A stretch of 64,000 nucleotides of DNA. Origin: Aeromicrobium fastidiosum (GTDB taxonomy: Bacteria; Actinomycetota; Actinomycetes; Propionibacteriales; Nocardioidaceae). The stretch is taken from assembly GCF_017876595.1 (NCBI RefSeq), contig NZ_JAGIOG010000001.1, positions 1,116,001 through 1,180,000 on the forward strand, in the 5' to 3' direction. Every line of letters begins with the position of its first letter. The first letter of the stretch is position 1. Positions 52,279 to 60,215 of this stretch are shown here, one piece after another. The notes beneath the pieces are model-generated. The model was not told where the DNA came from and searched no databases. It was given only the letters and a program-made list of their open reading frames with translations. Position numbers and translations under genes: made by a program.

Positions 52279-52344
52279 GCGACACTCCTGCGCCGATCCC
52301 TTGCATCCTTCGACGCCGAGCCACTGTGAGCGACACTCCTGCGC
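52279..52344. promoter_or_regulatory. Two 15-bp direct repeats upstream of the WhiB-HTH gene
   Basis: GCGACACTCCTGCGC occurs at 52279-52293 and 52330-52344, a 51-bp period, about five helical turns. Further upstream GAACGTTGAAC suggests a second element. Same-face spacing is consistent with paired regulator binding. Confidence 0.55.
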
Positions 52345-52373
52345 GCACGATGGTTCAACGTTCAAGGGGAATG

Positions 52374-52877
52374 CTAGAGGTACATGCCCCCGGAGGAGCC
52401 GGTTTCTCCGGAAGAGTCCGAATCGTTACCTTTGGTGTCGTTTGGACCCGGGAGAGCCAGTCGCATGTTCTGGAGCTGCGACTGCGCCTGCACCTGCTGG
52501 GCGTAGAGCGCCGCCTGGATGCCGTGGAACAGCCCCTCGAGCCAGCCGACGAGCTGCGCCTGGGCGATGCGCAGCTCGCCCTCGCTGGGGGCGTCGCCGT
52601 CGAACGGCAGGCTGAGCCGCTCCAGCTCGTCGACCAACTCGGGCGCGAGGCCGTCCTTGAGCTCCTCGATCGACTGCAGGTGGATGGTGCGCAGCCGGCT
52701 GCGACTGGCCTCGTCGAGCGGTGCCGCTTTGACCTCCTCGAGCAGCTGGCGGATCATCGCGCCGATGCGCATGACCTTGGCCGGCTGCTCGACGAGCTCG
52801 CCGAGCGGTGTGCCGTTCGGGGGGACGGTCACGGCCTGGCCGTCGGGGCCGATGATCTCGGGCTGCTGCTCACTCAT
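52374..52877 (-). CDS. bpa: Bacterial proteasome activator Bpa/PafE
   Basis: A 167-aa ATP-independent activator of the actinobacterial 20S proteasome. The central four-helix region (about 30-130: AKVMRIGAMIRQLLEEVKAA, QLVGWLEGLFHGIQAALYAQ) forms the dodecameric ring in known homologues. The tail is a disordered Ser/Gly stretch ending GMYL, matching the GQYL docking motif except for Met in place of Gln. Known Bpa helps degrade unfolded proteins such as HspR without Pup. The proteasome genes are not in this window. Confidence 0.92.
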   Translation of the reverse strand: MSEQQPEIIGPDGQAVTVPPNGTPLGELVEQPAKVMRIGAMIRQLLEEVKAAPLDEASRSRLRTIHLQSIEELKDGLAPELVDELERLSLPFDGDAPSEGELRIAQAQLVGWLEGLFHGIQAALYAQQVQAQSQLQNMRLALPGPNDTKGNDSDSSGETGSSGGMYL

Positions 52878-52905
52878 GACGCCAGCCTAGTCAGGCGGTC
52901 GGACG

Positions 52906-53877
52906 TCACAACGTGAGCAGCACCTTGCCGGTGTGGGTCGAGTCCTCGAGCTCCTGGTGCGCCGAGCGGACGTCCTCGAGCGGGTACGTGGCGTGGATGA
53001 TCGGGCGCACCGTGCCGTCCGCGACGAGGGGCCACACCTGCGCGACCATCGCCGAGACGATCGCCGACTTCTCCGAGACGGGGCGTGCCCGCAGCGAGGT
53101 CGCCATCACGGCGGCGCGCTTGGCGAGCAGTGCACCGAGGTTGAGCTCGGCCTTGACGCCGCCCTGCATGCCGATGACGACGAGGCGTCCGGCGGTGTTG
53201 AGGGCCGCGACGTTGGAGGCGAGGTACTTGCCGCCGATGATGTCGAGGATGACGTCGGCGCGCAGGTCGTGCGCTTTCATCTCCTCGACGAAGTCCTGCT
53301 CGCGGTAGTTGATCGCGAGATCGGCACCGAGCCCGCGGCAGAACGCGGCCTTGTCCTCCGAGCCGACCGTGACGACGACCTTGGCGCCGAACGCCTTGCC
53401 GAGCTGGATCGCCATCGTGCCGATGCCGCTGCCACCGCCGTGGACGAGCAGCGTCTCGCCGTGCTGCAGCTTGCCCATCATGAAGACGTTCGACCACACG
53501 GTCGCGGCGACCTCCATCAGGCCCGCGGCCTCGGTCAGCGATACGCCTTCGGGGGCGATGGCGACCTGGCCGGCCGGGACGTTGACGTACTCGGCGTAGC
53601 CGCCGCCGCTCAGCAGTGCGCACACGTGCTCGCCGGGCAAGAGATCGGTGACGCCCTCGCCGACGGCGACGATGTCGCCCGCGCACTCGAGGCCCAGAAT
53701 GTCCGTGGCACCCGACGGCGGAGCGTAGAACCCCTGGCGTTGCAGCAGGTCGGCCCGGTTGACCCCGGCCGCCGTGACACGGATCAGCACCTCGCCGGGG
53801 GCGGGTGCGGGGGTGGGACGGTCGACGACCTGGAGGGCATCGACGCCGCCGGGTGTGGGAGCAGTGACTGCGCGCAT
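52906..53877 (-). CDS. NAD(P)H:quinone oxidoreductase, zinc-free MDR family
   Basis: A 323-aa medium-chain dehydrogenase/reductase of the quinone oxidoreductase branch. GroES-like N-domain (VLIRVTAAGVNRADLLQRQG), LGLECAGDIVAVGEGV, and the NADPH Rossmann loop LVHGGGSGIGTMAIQLGKAF. No structural-zinc cysteine cluster is visible, as expected for QOR/PIG3-like enzymes. It probably reduces quinones or enones. The ATG at 53877 is divergent from the nitrilase gene, 52 bp away. Confidence 0.9.
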   Translation of the reverse strand: MRAVTAPTPGGVDALQVVDRPTPAPAPGEVLIRVTAAGVNRADLLQRQGFYAPPSGATDILGLECAGDIVAVGEGVTDLLPGEHVCALLSGGGYAEYVNVPAGQVAIAPEGVSLTEAAGLMEVAATVWSNVFMMGKLQHGETLLVHGGGSGIGTMAIQLGKAFGAKVVVTVGSEDKAAFCRGLGADLAINYREQDFVEEMKAHDLRADVILDIIGGKYLASNVAALNTAGRLVVIGMQGGVKAELNLGALLAKRAAVMATSLRARPVSEKSAIVSAMVAQVWPLVADGTVRPIIHATYPLEDVRSAHQELEDSTHTGKVLLTL

Positions 53878-53929
53878 CTGATGAACGGTATCGGGCCGTG
53901 ATCAGGGCGCACCTGACAGGATGGTCGTC

Positions 53930-54745
53930 ATGCGTGTAGCCGTGGTCCAGCTCGCCGCCGATGTCGACTCGGCGAGCAACCGCGAGGCCATCTCCCGGCA
54001 GCTCGCCGAGCTGGGTGCCGACGACGGCCTCGACCTCGTCGTGCTGCCCGAGGCGGCGATGCACGACTTCGGGTCTCCCGACCTCGACCTGGCACCTGTC
54101 GCAGAGCCCCTCGACGGACCGTTCGTGGCGATGATCGCCGCCGAGGCCGTGCGACTGGGGGCCACGATCGTCGCCGGCATGTTCGAGCGGACGGACGGGC
54201 TGCCGTTCAACACCTTGGTCGTCGTCGGCCCCGACGGTGCGCTGCGCATGACCTACCGCAAGATCCACCTCTACGACTCGTTCGGCTACCGGGAGTCCGA
54301 GCGGCTCCTGCCCGGAGATCTCGAGCCCGTCGTGGTGGACGTCGCTGGACGTCCCGTGGGCCTGATGACCTGCTACGACCTGCGGTTCCCCGAGCTGGCG
54401 CGCGAGCTGGTCGACGCTGGTGCCGAGGTGATCGTCATCCCCGCGGCCTGGGTCGCCGGCGACCACAAGCTCGACCACTGGCGCACTCTGTTGCAGGCCC
54501 GTGCGATCGAGAACACGGTGCACGTCGTCGCGGCAGCCCAGGGCGGCGACCGTTACACGGGTCATTCCTTGGTCGCCGACCCGTGGGGCTCTATCGTGGT
54601 CGAGGCTGATTCACACTCCCAGGTCATCCAGGCCGACGTGACGGCAGACGACGTCGCGCGGGCGCGGGAGGTCAATCCGTCGCTCGCCAACCGCAGACTC
54701 GGCAATGACAGACTCCCCAATCACAGGACGTCCTCCAGCTCATGA
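53930..54745 (+). CDS. Carbon-nitrogen hydrolase (nitrilase superfamily)
   Basis: A 271-aa amidase with the Glu41-Lys111-Cys148 triad (VLPEAAM, TYRKIHLYDSFGY, MTCYDLRFPELA). The sequence resembles omega-amidase/Nit1-type enzymes that repair deaminated glutathione or hydrolyse alpha-ketoglutaramate. ATG at 53930 is preferred: CAGGAT (53917-53922) is a -10 with a 7-nt gap, and the protein starts MRVAVVQLAA; an ATG at 53921 would add three residues. The stop overlaps the next gene as ATGA. Confidence 0.88.
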   Translation: MRVAVVQLAADVDSASNREAISRQLAELGADDGLDLVVLPEAAMHDFGSPDLDLAPVAEPLDGPFVAMIAAEAVRLGATIVAGMFERTDGLPFNTLVVVGPDGALRMTYRKIHLYDSFGYRESERLLPGDLEPVVVDVAGRPVGLMTCYDLRFPELARELVDAGAEVIVIPAAWVAGDHKLDHWRTLLQARAIENTVHVVAAAQGGDRYTGHSLVADPWGSIVVEADSHSQVIQADVTADDVARAREVNPSLANRRLGNDRLPNHRTSSSS

Positions 54746-55797
54746 CCTCGACCGCACAGGGTGGCCGCCGCCGCCTCGACGCCTCGGTGCCGCCGGAGTA
54801 CGACGTCCCGACCCGCGAGCCGCGCATCGAGTCGGCCAAGACGGTCCGGCTCATCATGGGCGGCGTCTTCGGCCTGTGGGTGCTGGGCTTCGCCGGAGCC
54901 CTGACCGCGGTCGTCGCGGTGGGCGTGCCGTCGGTCGTCCAGCGGCCCTCAGCGGCGCTGCTGATGATCGTCTTCGCGGTGGGGCTCATTCACCGCGGCG
55001 GCGGACACATGCGCATCTGGCTGCCCATCACCGCGGTGCTCGGCGTCGTGGCGGTGGTGGCCGAGAACAACGTGCTGCTGGCCTCGGCGGCCGCCCTGAC
55101 AGCCGTGCTGTCGGCGGTGTGGGCCGTCATGGTCACCCGGCCGGCCGACTCCGTGGTCGGTGCGATCCGGGAGTTCGCCCTCACGATCGTCGTCGCCCTG
55201 AGCGGCACCACCGCCGTGGCGGCCTGGAACGCCCCGGTCAACTACCAGCGGTTCAACCTCATCGTCATCGCCATCGCCATGGGTCTCGCGATCGCCCTGG
55301 TGTGGAACCTCGGTGCCGGCCTTCATGGTCTCGGACGCCAGCACCTCGCGATCCTCGCCGGAGGTGCCGCGCTGCTGCTCCTGCTCCTGGCCTACAGCAG
55401 CTTCGTCCGCACCCACGGCTCGCAGGCCCTCGTCAACGCGTTCAGCGACATCGTCACGTGGATGCGGCAGAACTTCGAGGGCGTCCCGCGTCCCGTCGAG
55501 GTGTTCATCGGCTTCCCGGCGCTCATCGTCGGCGTGTCGCTGCGGTCGAAGCGCCGCGAGGGCTGGTGGGTGCTGGTGTTCGCCGTCATCGGCACGGCGG
55601 TGCTGTCGACGTCGCTCGTCACGCCCGGCGCGTTCCCGTCCTACATCGGTCTGTCGACGCTCTACTCCGCCGTCCTCGGTCTGGCCGTGGGACTCGTCGC
55701 GCGGCACTACGCCATGCGGCAGGGCTCGGCCCGCGCCGCCCGCGCGATCGAGGAGATCGTCCGCGTCGAGCCGCCCCGCTTCGCCCCCTTGAAGTAG
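54742..55797 (+). CDS. Multi-pass membrane protein of unknown function
   Basis: A 351-aa protein with about nine hydrophobic segments between residues 38 and 330, a hydrophilic N-terminus (about 1-33) and a basic cytosolic C-terminus. I recognise no family. The four-base overlap (ATGA) with the nitrilase means the two are co-translated. The large number of Ala/Val helices gives no functional clue. A tRNA-Ser gene follows 53 bp downstream. Confidence 0.78.
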   Translation: MTSTAQGGRRRLDASVPPEYDVPTREPRIESAKTVRLIMGGVFGLWVLGFAGALTAVVAVGVPSVVQRPSAALLMIVFAVGLIHRGGGHMRIWLPITAVLGVVAVVAENNVLLASAAALTAVLSAVWAVMVTRPADSVVGAIREFALTIVVALSGTTAVAAWNAPVNYQRFNLIVIAIAMGLAIALVWNLGAGLHGLGRQHLAILAGGAALLLLLLAYSSFVRTHGSQALVNAFSDIVTWMRQNFEGVPRPVEVFIGFPALIVGVSLRSKRREGWWVLVFAVIGTAVLSTSLVTPGAFPSYIGLSTLYSAVLGLAVGLVARHYAMRQGSARAARAIEEIVRVEPPRFAPLK

Positions 55798-55850
55798 GGC
55801 CGCACTCCGGTGCGATAATCGGTGGCGGTGCAGCGTCTCGGCGTTGCCCA

Positions 55851-55939
55851 GGAGGGGTGCCGGAGCGGCCGATCGGAAGCGCCTTGAAAGCGCTCGCTGG
55901 CAGCGATGTCAGCCGCGGGTTCGAATCCCGCCCCCTCTG
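55851..55939 (+). tRNA. tRNA-Ser (anticodon TGA)
   Basis: Acceptor GGAGGGG pairs with CCCCTCT (55932-55938; first pair G-T). Anticodon stem AGCGC/GCGCT (55878-55894) holds loop CTTGAAA, so the anticodon is TGA (reads UCA and relatives). A long variable arm precedes T stem GCGGG-TTCGAAT-CCCGC. The discriminator is G and CCA is not encoded. GCGATAAT near 55812-55819 is a probable -10. Confidence 0.95.
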
Positions 55940-56000
55940 CCGATCGGATGTGCACGATCACGACGGCCGGATCCGCACAGCGCGGCTCCGGCCGTTGTCG

Positions 56001-56429
56001 TCAGTGTCCTTTTCGCTTGGCGATGAGTTGGATGACCGGAACGGTGCAGAGCGTCACCAGCAGAACGATGATGCCAAGGGGGATGACCGCCCACAGCAAG
56101 GGAGCGACGGCATCTCCCCATGGATCGTCGGAGCCCGCGGCCGGCCATAGTGAGTCGACGAGTCCAGCACCCGCCAGCATCGCCGCGAGGTGAGCATTTC
56201 CCATGATTCGCCTGGTGACGACTTCACGGTATGCGGCCTCCGGGTCTTTGGTGACGGGAGGTGTTGTGACCGGGATAAGCGCGATGGCCAGCGCGAATAC
56301 CGCGACAAGAGCAGCAGTGATGGTGCCTGCGTCCTCCCCGAACCATTGACGCGCGAGGGCGTAAACGCCCGCACCGATAGGGACGTTCGTAACGATGGAC
56401 AACTTGTAGATCGTGCTTGGCTTCTTCAC
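56001..56429 (-). CDS. Small membrane protein, unknown
   Basis: A 142-aa protein with about four hydrophobic segments and a basic C-terminus (IAKRKGH). The start is GTG at 56429 (KKPSTIYKLSI). G+C is lower than in neighbouring core genes, and it lies directly beside the tRNA-Ser gene, so it may be acquired. No family recognised. It is divergent from the PH-like protein gene. Confidence 0.65.
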   Translation of the reverse strand: MKKPSTIYKLSIVTNVPIGAGVYALARQWFGEDAGTITAALVAVFALAIALIPVTTPPVTKDPEAAYREVVTRRIMGNAHLAAMLAGAGLVDSLWPAAGSDDPWGDAVAPLLWAVIPLGIIVLLVTLCTVPVIQLIAKRKGH

Positions 56430-56524
56430 CGGTCCATACTGGCGGGTCCCGTTGCCGGGTCGAGCTTCGCCGGGAGGTGTGGCCGCCCGCGTGTCGATCT
56501 GCCTCGAGGTGGCACCATGGTGCG

Positions 56525-56947
56525 GTGCAGACGACCGGATACCGCCTCGACCGACGGTTCGTCCTGACGTCGGTCGGCGTCCAGATGATCGGTGCCGGTG
56601 TCGCCGCGATGCTCGCCTTCTTCGTCTGGGGCTGGATCGGCCTGATCGCGGCGGGTCTGCTGCTGAACGCCCTGCGCTTGATCGTCCTGCCGCCCACGGT
56701 CGCGCGCACCGAGTGGGACGGCGTGCGGCTCGGCGGCCCGCTCACGGCCAAGCCCGTCCGCGTCCTGTGGTCCGACGTCGACGACGTCAGCATCGGTCAG
56801 GGCCAGCTGGTGTTCAGCCGCGGCGACGGCAGCTCGGTCGTCTTCTCGCTCGTGCACCTGGGACCCAAGGCGAACGACTTCGTGCGCGACGTCTACGACC
56901 GGCTCAACACCGCCAACGGCTACCGCAAGTTCGACCCGACGGCCTGA
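56525..56947 (+). CDS. Membrane protein with PH-like domain
   Basis: A 140-aa protein: two hydrophobic segments (about 13-50) followed by a soluble domain (TEWDGVRLGGPLTAKPVRVLW, DDVSIGQGQLVFS) typical of the actinobacterial bacterial-PH (PF10756-like) proteins. GTG at 56525 is in frame after a stop-free stretch from 56417; the shorter form matches the family. A long hairpin follows the stop. Confidence 0.72.
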   Translation: MQTTGYRLDRRFVLTSVGVQMIGAGVAAMLAFFVWGWIGLIAAGLLLNALRLIVLPPTVARTEWDGVRLGGPLTAKPVRVLWSDVDDVSIGQGQLVFSRGDGSSVVFSLVHLGPKANDFVRDVYDRLNTANGYRKFDPTA

Positions 56948-56956
56948 ACGCGCAAC

Positions 56957-57007
56957 GGCACCACCGGGCACGTCGTCACTCGGGATGACGACGAGTCCGG
57001 TGGTGCC
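56957..57007. terminator. Bidirectional terminator hairpin
   Basis: GGCACCACCGG (56957-56967) pairs perfectly with CCGGTGGTGCC (56997-57007), and an inner stem CGTCGTCA/TGACGACG sits in the loop. It lies between the convergent PH-like and DUF222/HNH genes. Confidence 0.82.
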
Positions 57008-57022
57008 GGGACGCATGCCTGC

Positions 57023-58327
57023 TCAGGCAGCTTGATCTGAACGGTCGGCGCGGAAGCGGTGATTGCGTCTAGGCCGTCGCTCCGGATCGATCGCCGCGGG
57101 CGGGATGTACTCCGGGCGTCCGTCGTCGGCGAAGACGATGTCCCAGTCTTGTGCGTGGACGATGCGGTGGTGGTGCGGGCAGATCAGCACCATGTCGTGA
57201 AGATCGGTGGTGCCGCCAGCGGCCCACGTCTTGCGGGCATGGTGTCCGACGCACCAGGACGGTGGACGGGTGCAGCCCGGGAAGGTGCAGCCGCCATCAC
57301 GGCCCTCGGCGGCACGCCGCTGGGCGCGGGTGAACAGTCGCTTCTCGCGTCCGCAGTCGAGCGGCAGGGGAGCGCCGTCGAACACCATCGGCAGGATCGC
57401 CTGCTCGCAGGCCATGCGTCGCACCTCAGCGGCACTGACACGGCAGCCGGTGGTCAGCGTGCCCGCCTTGAGCCCGTCGATGAGCGACCTGAGCTCGATC
57501 GAGACGCTGACGGTGACGCCGACTCCGGCGGTCTGCGGCAGTTCGCCGCCGGGGATGTGCTCGATGAACGTGCAGAACGCCTCGGCCATCTGCTGGCCGT
57601 AGGTGGGCGGAGCGTCGTAGATCGCCGCAGCGAGATCGTCGTCGGTCTTCTTGACCTGTGGCGCGTTGAGGGCCTCGAGGGCGTTCTTGAGCATCTCTGC
57701 CTGCGCCTCGGGGATCACGAACTCACCCTTGTAGGTGCCGTCCTTGCGATCAGCCATCCAGAAGTACGACTTCTTGCGGGCCTCGGTCTCGCGATCGCGC
57801 AACGTCTTGTCTTCGTGCGCGTCGACCTCGTCGTCGTCGGCGAACGTATCGCTGATGCGGTCGGCGCGACGTCCAAGGTCTTTGAGCGACATCTTCTTGG
57901 CGTCGTCGAGCAGCTGTGTCTCGGCACCCTCGCGCTGCGCCTCGGACGGGTTGCCCGGCAGCGAACCGAGCTTGTCGGCGATGAGGTCGGCCTGTGCCTC
58001 GGAGAGCTCACCGCTGGCGAGCGCCTTCTCGGTGGCCGAGCCGGCCTGCACCTTGTTGGCTCGCTTGACCATCCTGGCCGCGGCAGCCTCGTCGCCGCCG
58101 AACATGGTGGCCAAGGCGGCACCGGTCGACGTCGCACCGACAGCCTTCGCGGCCTTGGATGCATCCGCAGCGCGGGTGGCGGCGAACAGGTGCGCCTTGA
58201 CCCGGGCCTCGAGGCGGGCGAGCCTCTCGCAGGCGGCCATCTGATCTGCGGCCTGCATCGAGTCGTAGACGTCGAGCCGCAGCGCATCCAGCGCCTCGGC
58301 GATCGCGACCATCGTTGACTCGAACAT
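57023..58327 (-). CDS. DUF222/HNH endonuclease (13E12 repeat-family type)
   Basis: A 434-aa protein. Residues about 10-300 are a DUF222 helical domain, and the C-terminus is an HNH nuclease (CTFPGCTRPPSWCVGHH, then LHDMVLICPHHHRIVH) with zinc-binding cysteines. These proteins are multicopy and mobile in actinobacteria; the mycobacterial 13E12 (REP13E12) relatives are under LexA control. The ATG at 58327 lies inside a perfect SOS box and 7 nt after a TATAGT -10; the frame extends to 58363 but that part overlaps the promoter. Probably a DNA-damage-induced nuclease. Confidence 0.87.
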   Translation of the reverse strand: MFESTMVAIAEALDALRLDVYDSMQAADQMAACERLARLEARVKAHLFAATRAADASKAAKAVGATSTGAALATMFGGDEAAAARMVKRANKVQAGSATEKALASGELSEAQADLIADKLGSLPGNPSEAQREGAETQLLDDAKKMSLKDLGRRADRISDTFADDDEVDAHEDKTLRDRETEARKKSYFWMADRKDGTYKGEFVIPEAQAEMLKNALEALNAPQVKKTDDDLAAAIYDAPPTYGQQMAEAFCTFIEHIPGGELPQTAGVGVTVSVSIELRSLIDGLKAGTLTTGCRVSAAEVRRMACEQAILPMVFDGAPLPLDCGREKRLFTRAQRRAAEGRDGGCTFPGCTRPPSWCVGHHARKTWAAGGTTDLHDMVLICPHHHRIVHAQDWDIVFADDGRPEYIPPAAIDPERRPRRNHRFRADRSDQAA

Positions 58328-58335
58328 GTGTTCGA
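58320..58335. promoter_or_regulatory. SOS (LexA) box
   Basis: TCGAAC-ATGT-GTTCGA is an exact match to the actinobacterial SOS box TCGAAC-N4-GTTCGA. It covers the start codon and +1 region of the DUF222/HNH gene, so LexA binding would block initiation directly. Confidence 0.85.
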
Positions 58336-58363
58336 CTATATCGATTGGACGGGGAGCTGGCAA
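58335..58363 (-). promoter_or_regulatory. Promoter of the DUF222/HNH gene
   Basis: On the minus strand TTGCCA (58363-58358), a 17-bp spacer and TATAGT (58340-58335) form a near-consensus promoter. The ATG lies 7 nt further, so transcription should start on or next to the start codon, within the SOS box. Confidence 0.75.
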
Positions 58364-58579
58364 CCCTTGGAGAGAAATAATTCACTGCAGTTGCAGGCGA
58401 AAATTAGCGAGAACCTCACCCCTTCCGAGGTTACAGATCGCGTCTGACATGGCAGTCCGCCGCGGGCGGGGTCGCCCATAGGCACAGATTGATCGTCGTG
58501 CGGTGGCGGCTGAAGCGCCTCGCACTGAGGCATGATGATCTGGCGGCGTGGTGCTGCCACGACCGATCGGGGAGGTGCT

Positions 58580-59248
58580 GTGGAGTCGACAGAGCATGGC
58601 GATCACAGCGAGTGCGCGGTCAGTAGGCACCCGGCTTGGCCCGACCACTCGGCAGCCGACAGGTCGCTCGTTCCACGCATCGCGGCAGGTGTCGCCGTCA
58701 TCCTGCTCGTCGCGGTCGGCGCGCTCGAGATGTATCAGGGCGATGGGGTGGTGATCGTCGGGTCGCACACCCAAGGCTTCTTTCAGTTCTGGCTGGCCGG
58801 ATTGGCTGTCCTGGCGAGCGCTGTGGCGTTCATAGCGGTCTTGAACCGGGCAGCGGAGGCCGAGGTTTGGGGCGCAAGATTCTGGAGACCCGTCGTCACT
58901 GCGGCAGCATTCGTCGTGTGCCCGATACTCGTCATGTTGGCGACGATCGTGGCGCAGGTCGCCGATCTCGGCGAGTACACCCGGCTGAGCGGACCGCGGG
59001 GCGCAGACGAGTACGTCGTGAGGGTCGGACCGGGGCTGGGGCAGTGGCCGTTGCAGCTCTACCGCTCCACGGGCTGGCTCCGCTACGAGGAGCTTGATGT
59101 GCCTCTGGTCATGACAGGGTCTCCCCGCACGTTCTCCGACGGTTATTACTCGGTTCGCCGCACCGATGACCGGCTGGTCCTCGAGTACCCACCGGCTGGT
59201 GGCGGTACATACACGAAGGCCGAACACGTGCTGCTTCCGATGTCCTGA
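58580..59248 (+). CDS. Membrane protein, unknown
   Basis: A 222-aa protein with three hydrophobic segments (about 34-53, 68-88, 105-128) and a C-terminal soluble domain of about 95 residues containing YVVRVGPGLGQWPLQLY. GTG at 58580 is chosen because GGGAGG lies 6 nt upstream; an ATG at 58532 lacks one. No family recognised. It is convergent with the secreted-protein pair. Confidence 0.7.
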   Translation: MESTEHGDHSECAVSRHPAWPDHSAADRSLVPRIAAGVAVILLVAVGALEMYQGDGVVIVGSHTQGFFQFWLAGLAVLASAVAFIAVLNRAAEAEVWGARFWRPVVTAAAFVVCPILVMLATIVAQVADLGEYTRLSGPRGADEYVVRVGPGLGQWPLQLYRSTGWLRYEELDVPLVMTGSPRTFSDGYYSVRRTDDRLVLEYPPAGGGTYTKAEHVLLPMS

Positions 59249-59263
59249 GACACGTCACCCGCT

Positions 59264-60205
59264 CTACTTCTGCTTGAGCTTGACCGAGATGCTCTTGTTG
59301 CGCAGCGGGTTGGGCTCGACGTCCCCACGTGTGTCGGCGGTGCCGGCGTACTCGACGTTGCAGTAGGCGCGCTTCGGACGCTTGCCGAAGCCCTTGATCT
59401 TCACGGTGAGCGTGGCTTTGCCGCGCTTGAGCTTCACGGGGCGGCTCGACACGCCAGCGCGGCGCTTGTTGGTGCACAAGACTTCCACCCGGCCCGAGGT
59501 GTAGGGGAGGCCGTCCGCGCTCACCCGCACCTTGATCTCCACGGTCTGCTTGCGGGGAGAACGCTTGGCGAGCACGCGGATCGCCGAATCCCGGCGGAAG
59601 GCTCCACCCTCCTTGACGACCTGCGTCACCGGCTTCAACAGGGGGTGGGATGCCGTGATGGTGACTCCGATGAACTGCTTGAGGTCGGCTTCGCTCGTCC
59701 GGTACGTCGACGAGGTCGCGCCGACGATCGGCCTACCCGGCACGCCCAGCCTGTTGTCGTCGGACCGGTTCCACTGGTACGTGAAGGTGAGCGCCGACGC
59801 CGGGATGAGCGAGTCGCCGGTCGACCACAGGCCCGGCAAGATCGAACGCAGCTTGTTGATGCCCGTCCCGCTGCTCGTGATGAACGCGGGGTGGTTGGCG
59901 TTGTAGGTGATCTGCGGACGTTCGAGGGCCGCGTTTTGATGCATGTGACGTGTTCACCCGCGTGTCTGGTCGGTGACGACCCCACCCGACCCACCGCACG
60001 CGTACTGGCTGCAGAGGAACGGGGTCACGCGAACATCCGCCAACGGGACGCCTTCGGTATTGGTCACCGTGCCGCTGATGGTGCGGTCGTTGGCAGGTTC
60101 GCCGGAGTCGGCGCTGGACGGGCCCGAGGTCGCCACCAACGTGGCGGCGACGAGGAGGCCGGTCACGAGGACGCTGGCGGCGCGCGATGCGAGGTGCAGG
60201 TTCAT
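59264..60205 (-). pseudogene. Secreted repeat protein interrupted by one in-frame TGA
   Basis: The 5' part (60205-59957) encodes a signal peptide (about 1-32) and the start of a carboxypeptidase-regulatory-like domain (ISGTVTNTEGVPLADVRV). A TGA at 59956-59954 follows TDQTRG. The same frame then continues without another stop to 59264: HPAFITSSGTG, an Ig-like YQWNRSDD...ATSSTYRTSEADL segment and a basic beta-domain (KRSPRKQTVEIKVRVSADG). The domain order equals that of the intact gene 10 bp upstream, so this looks like a single nonsense mutation in a tandem duplicate. A downstream ATG at 59944 has no ribosome site or signal peptide. Sequencing error or readthrough cannot be excluded. Confidence 0.8.
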
Positions 60206-60215
60206 CGGAGACCTT

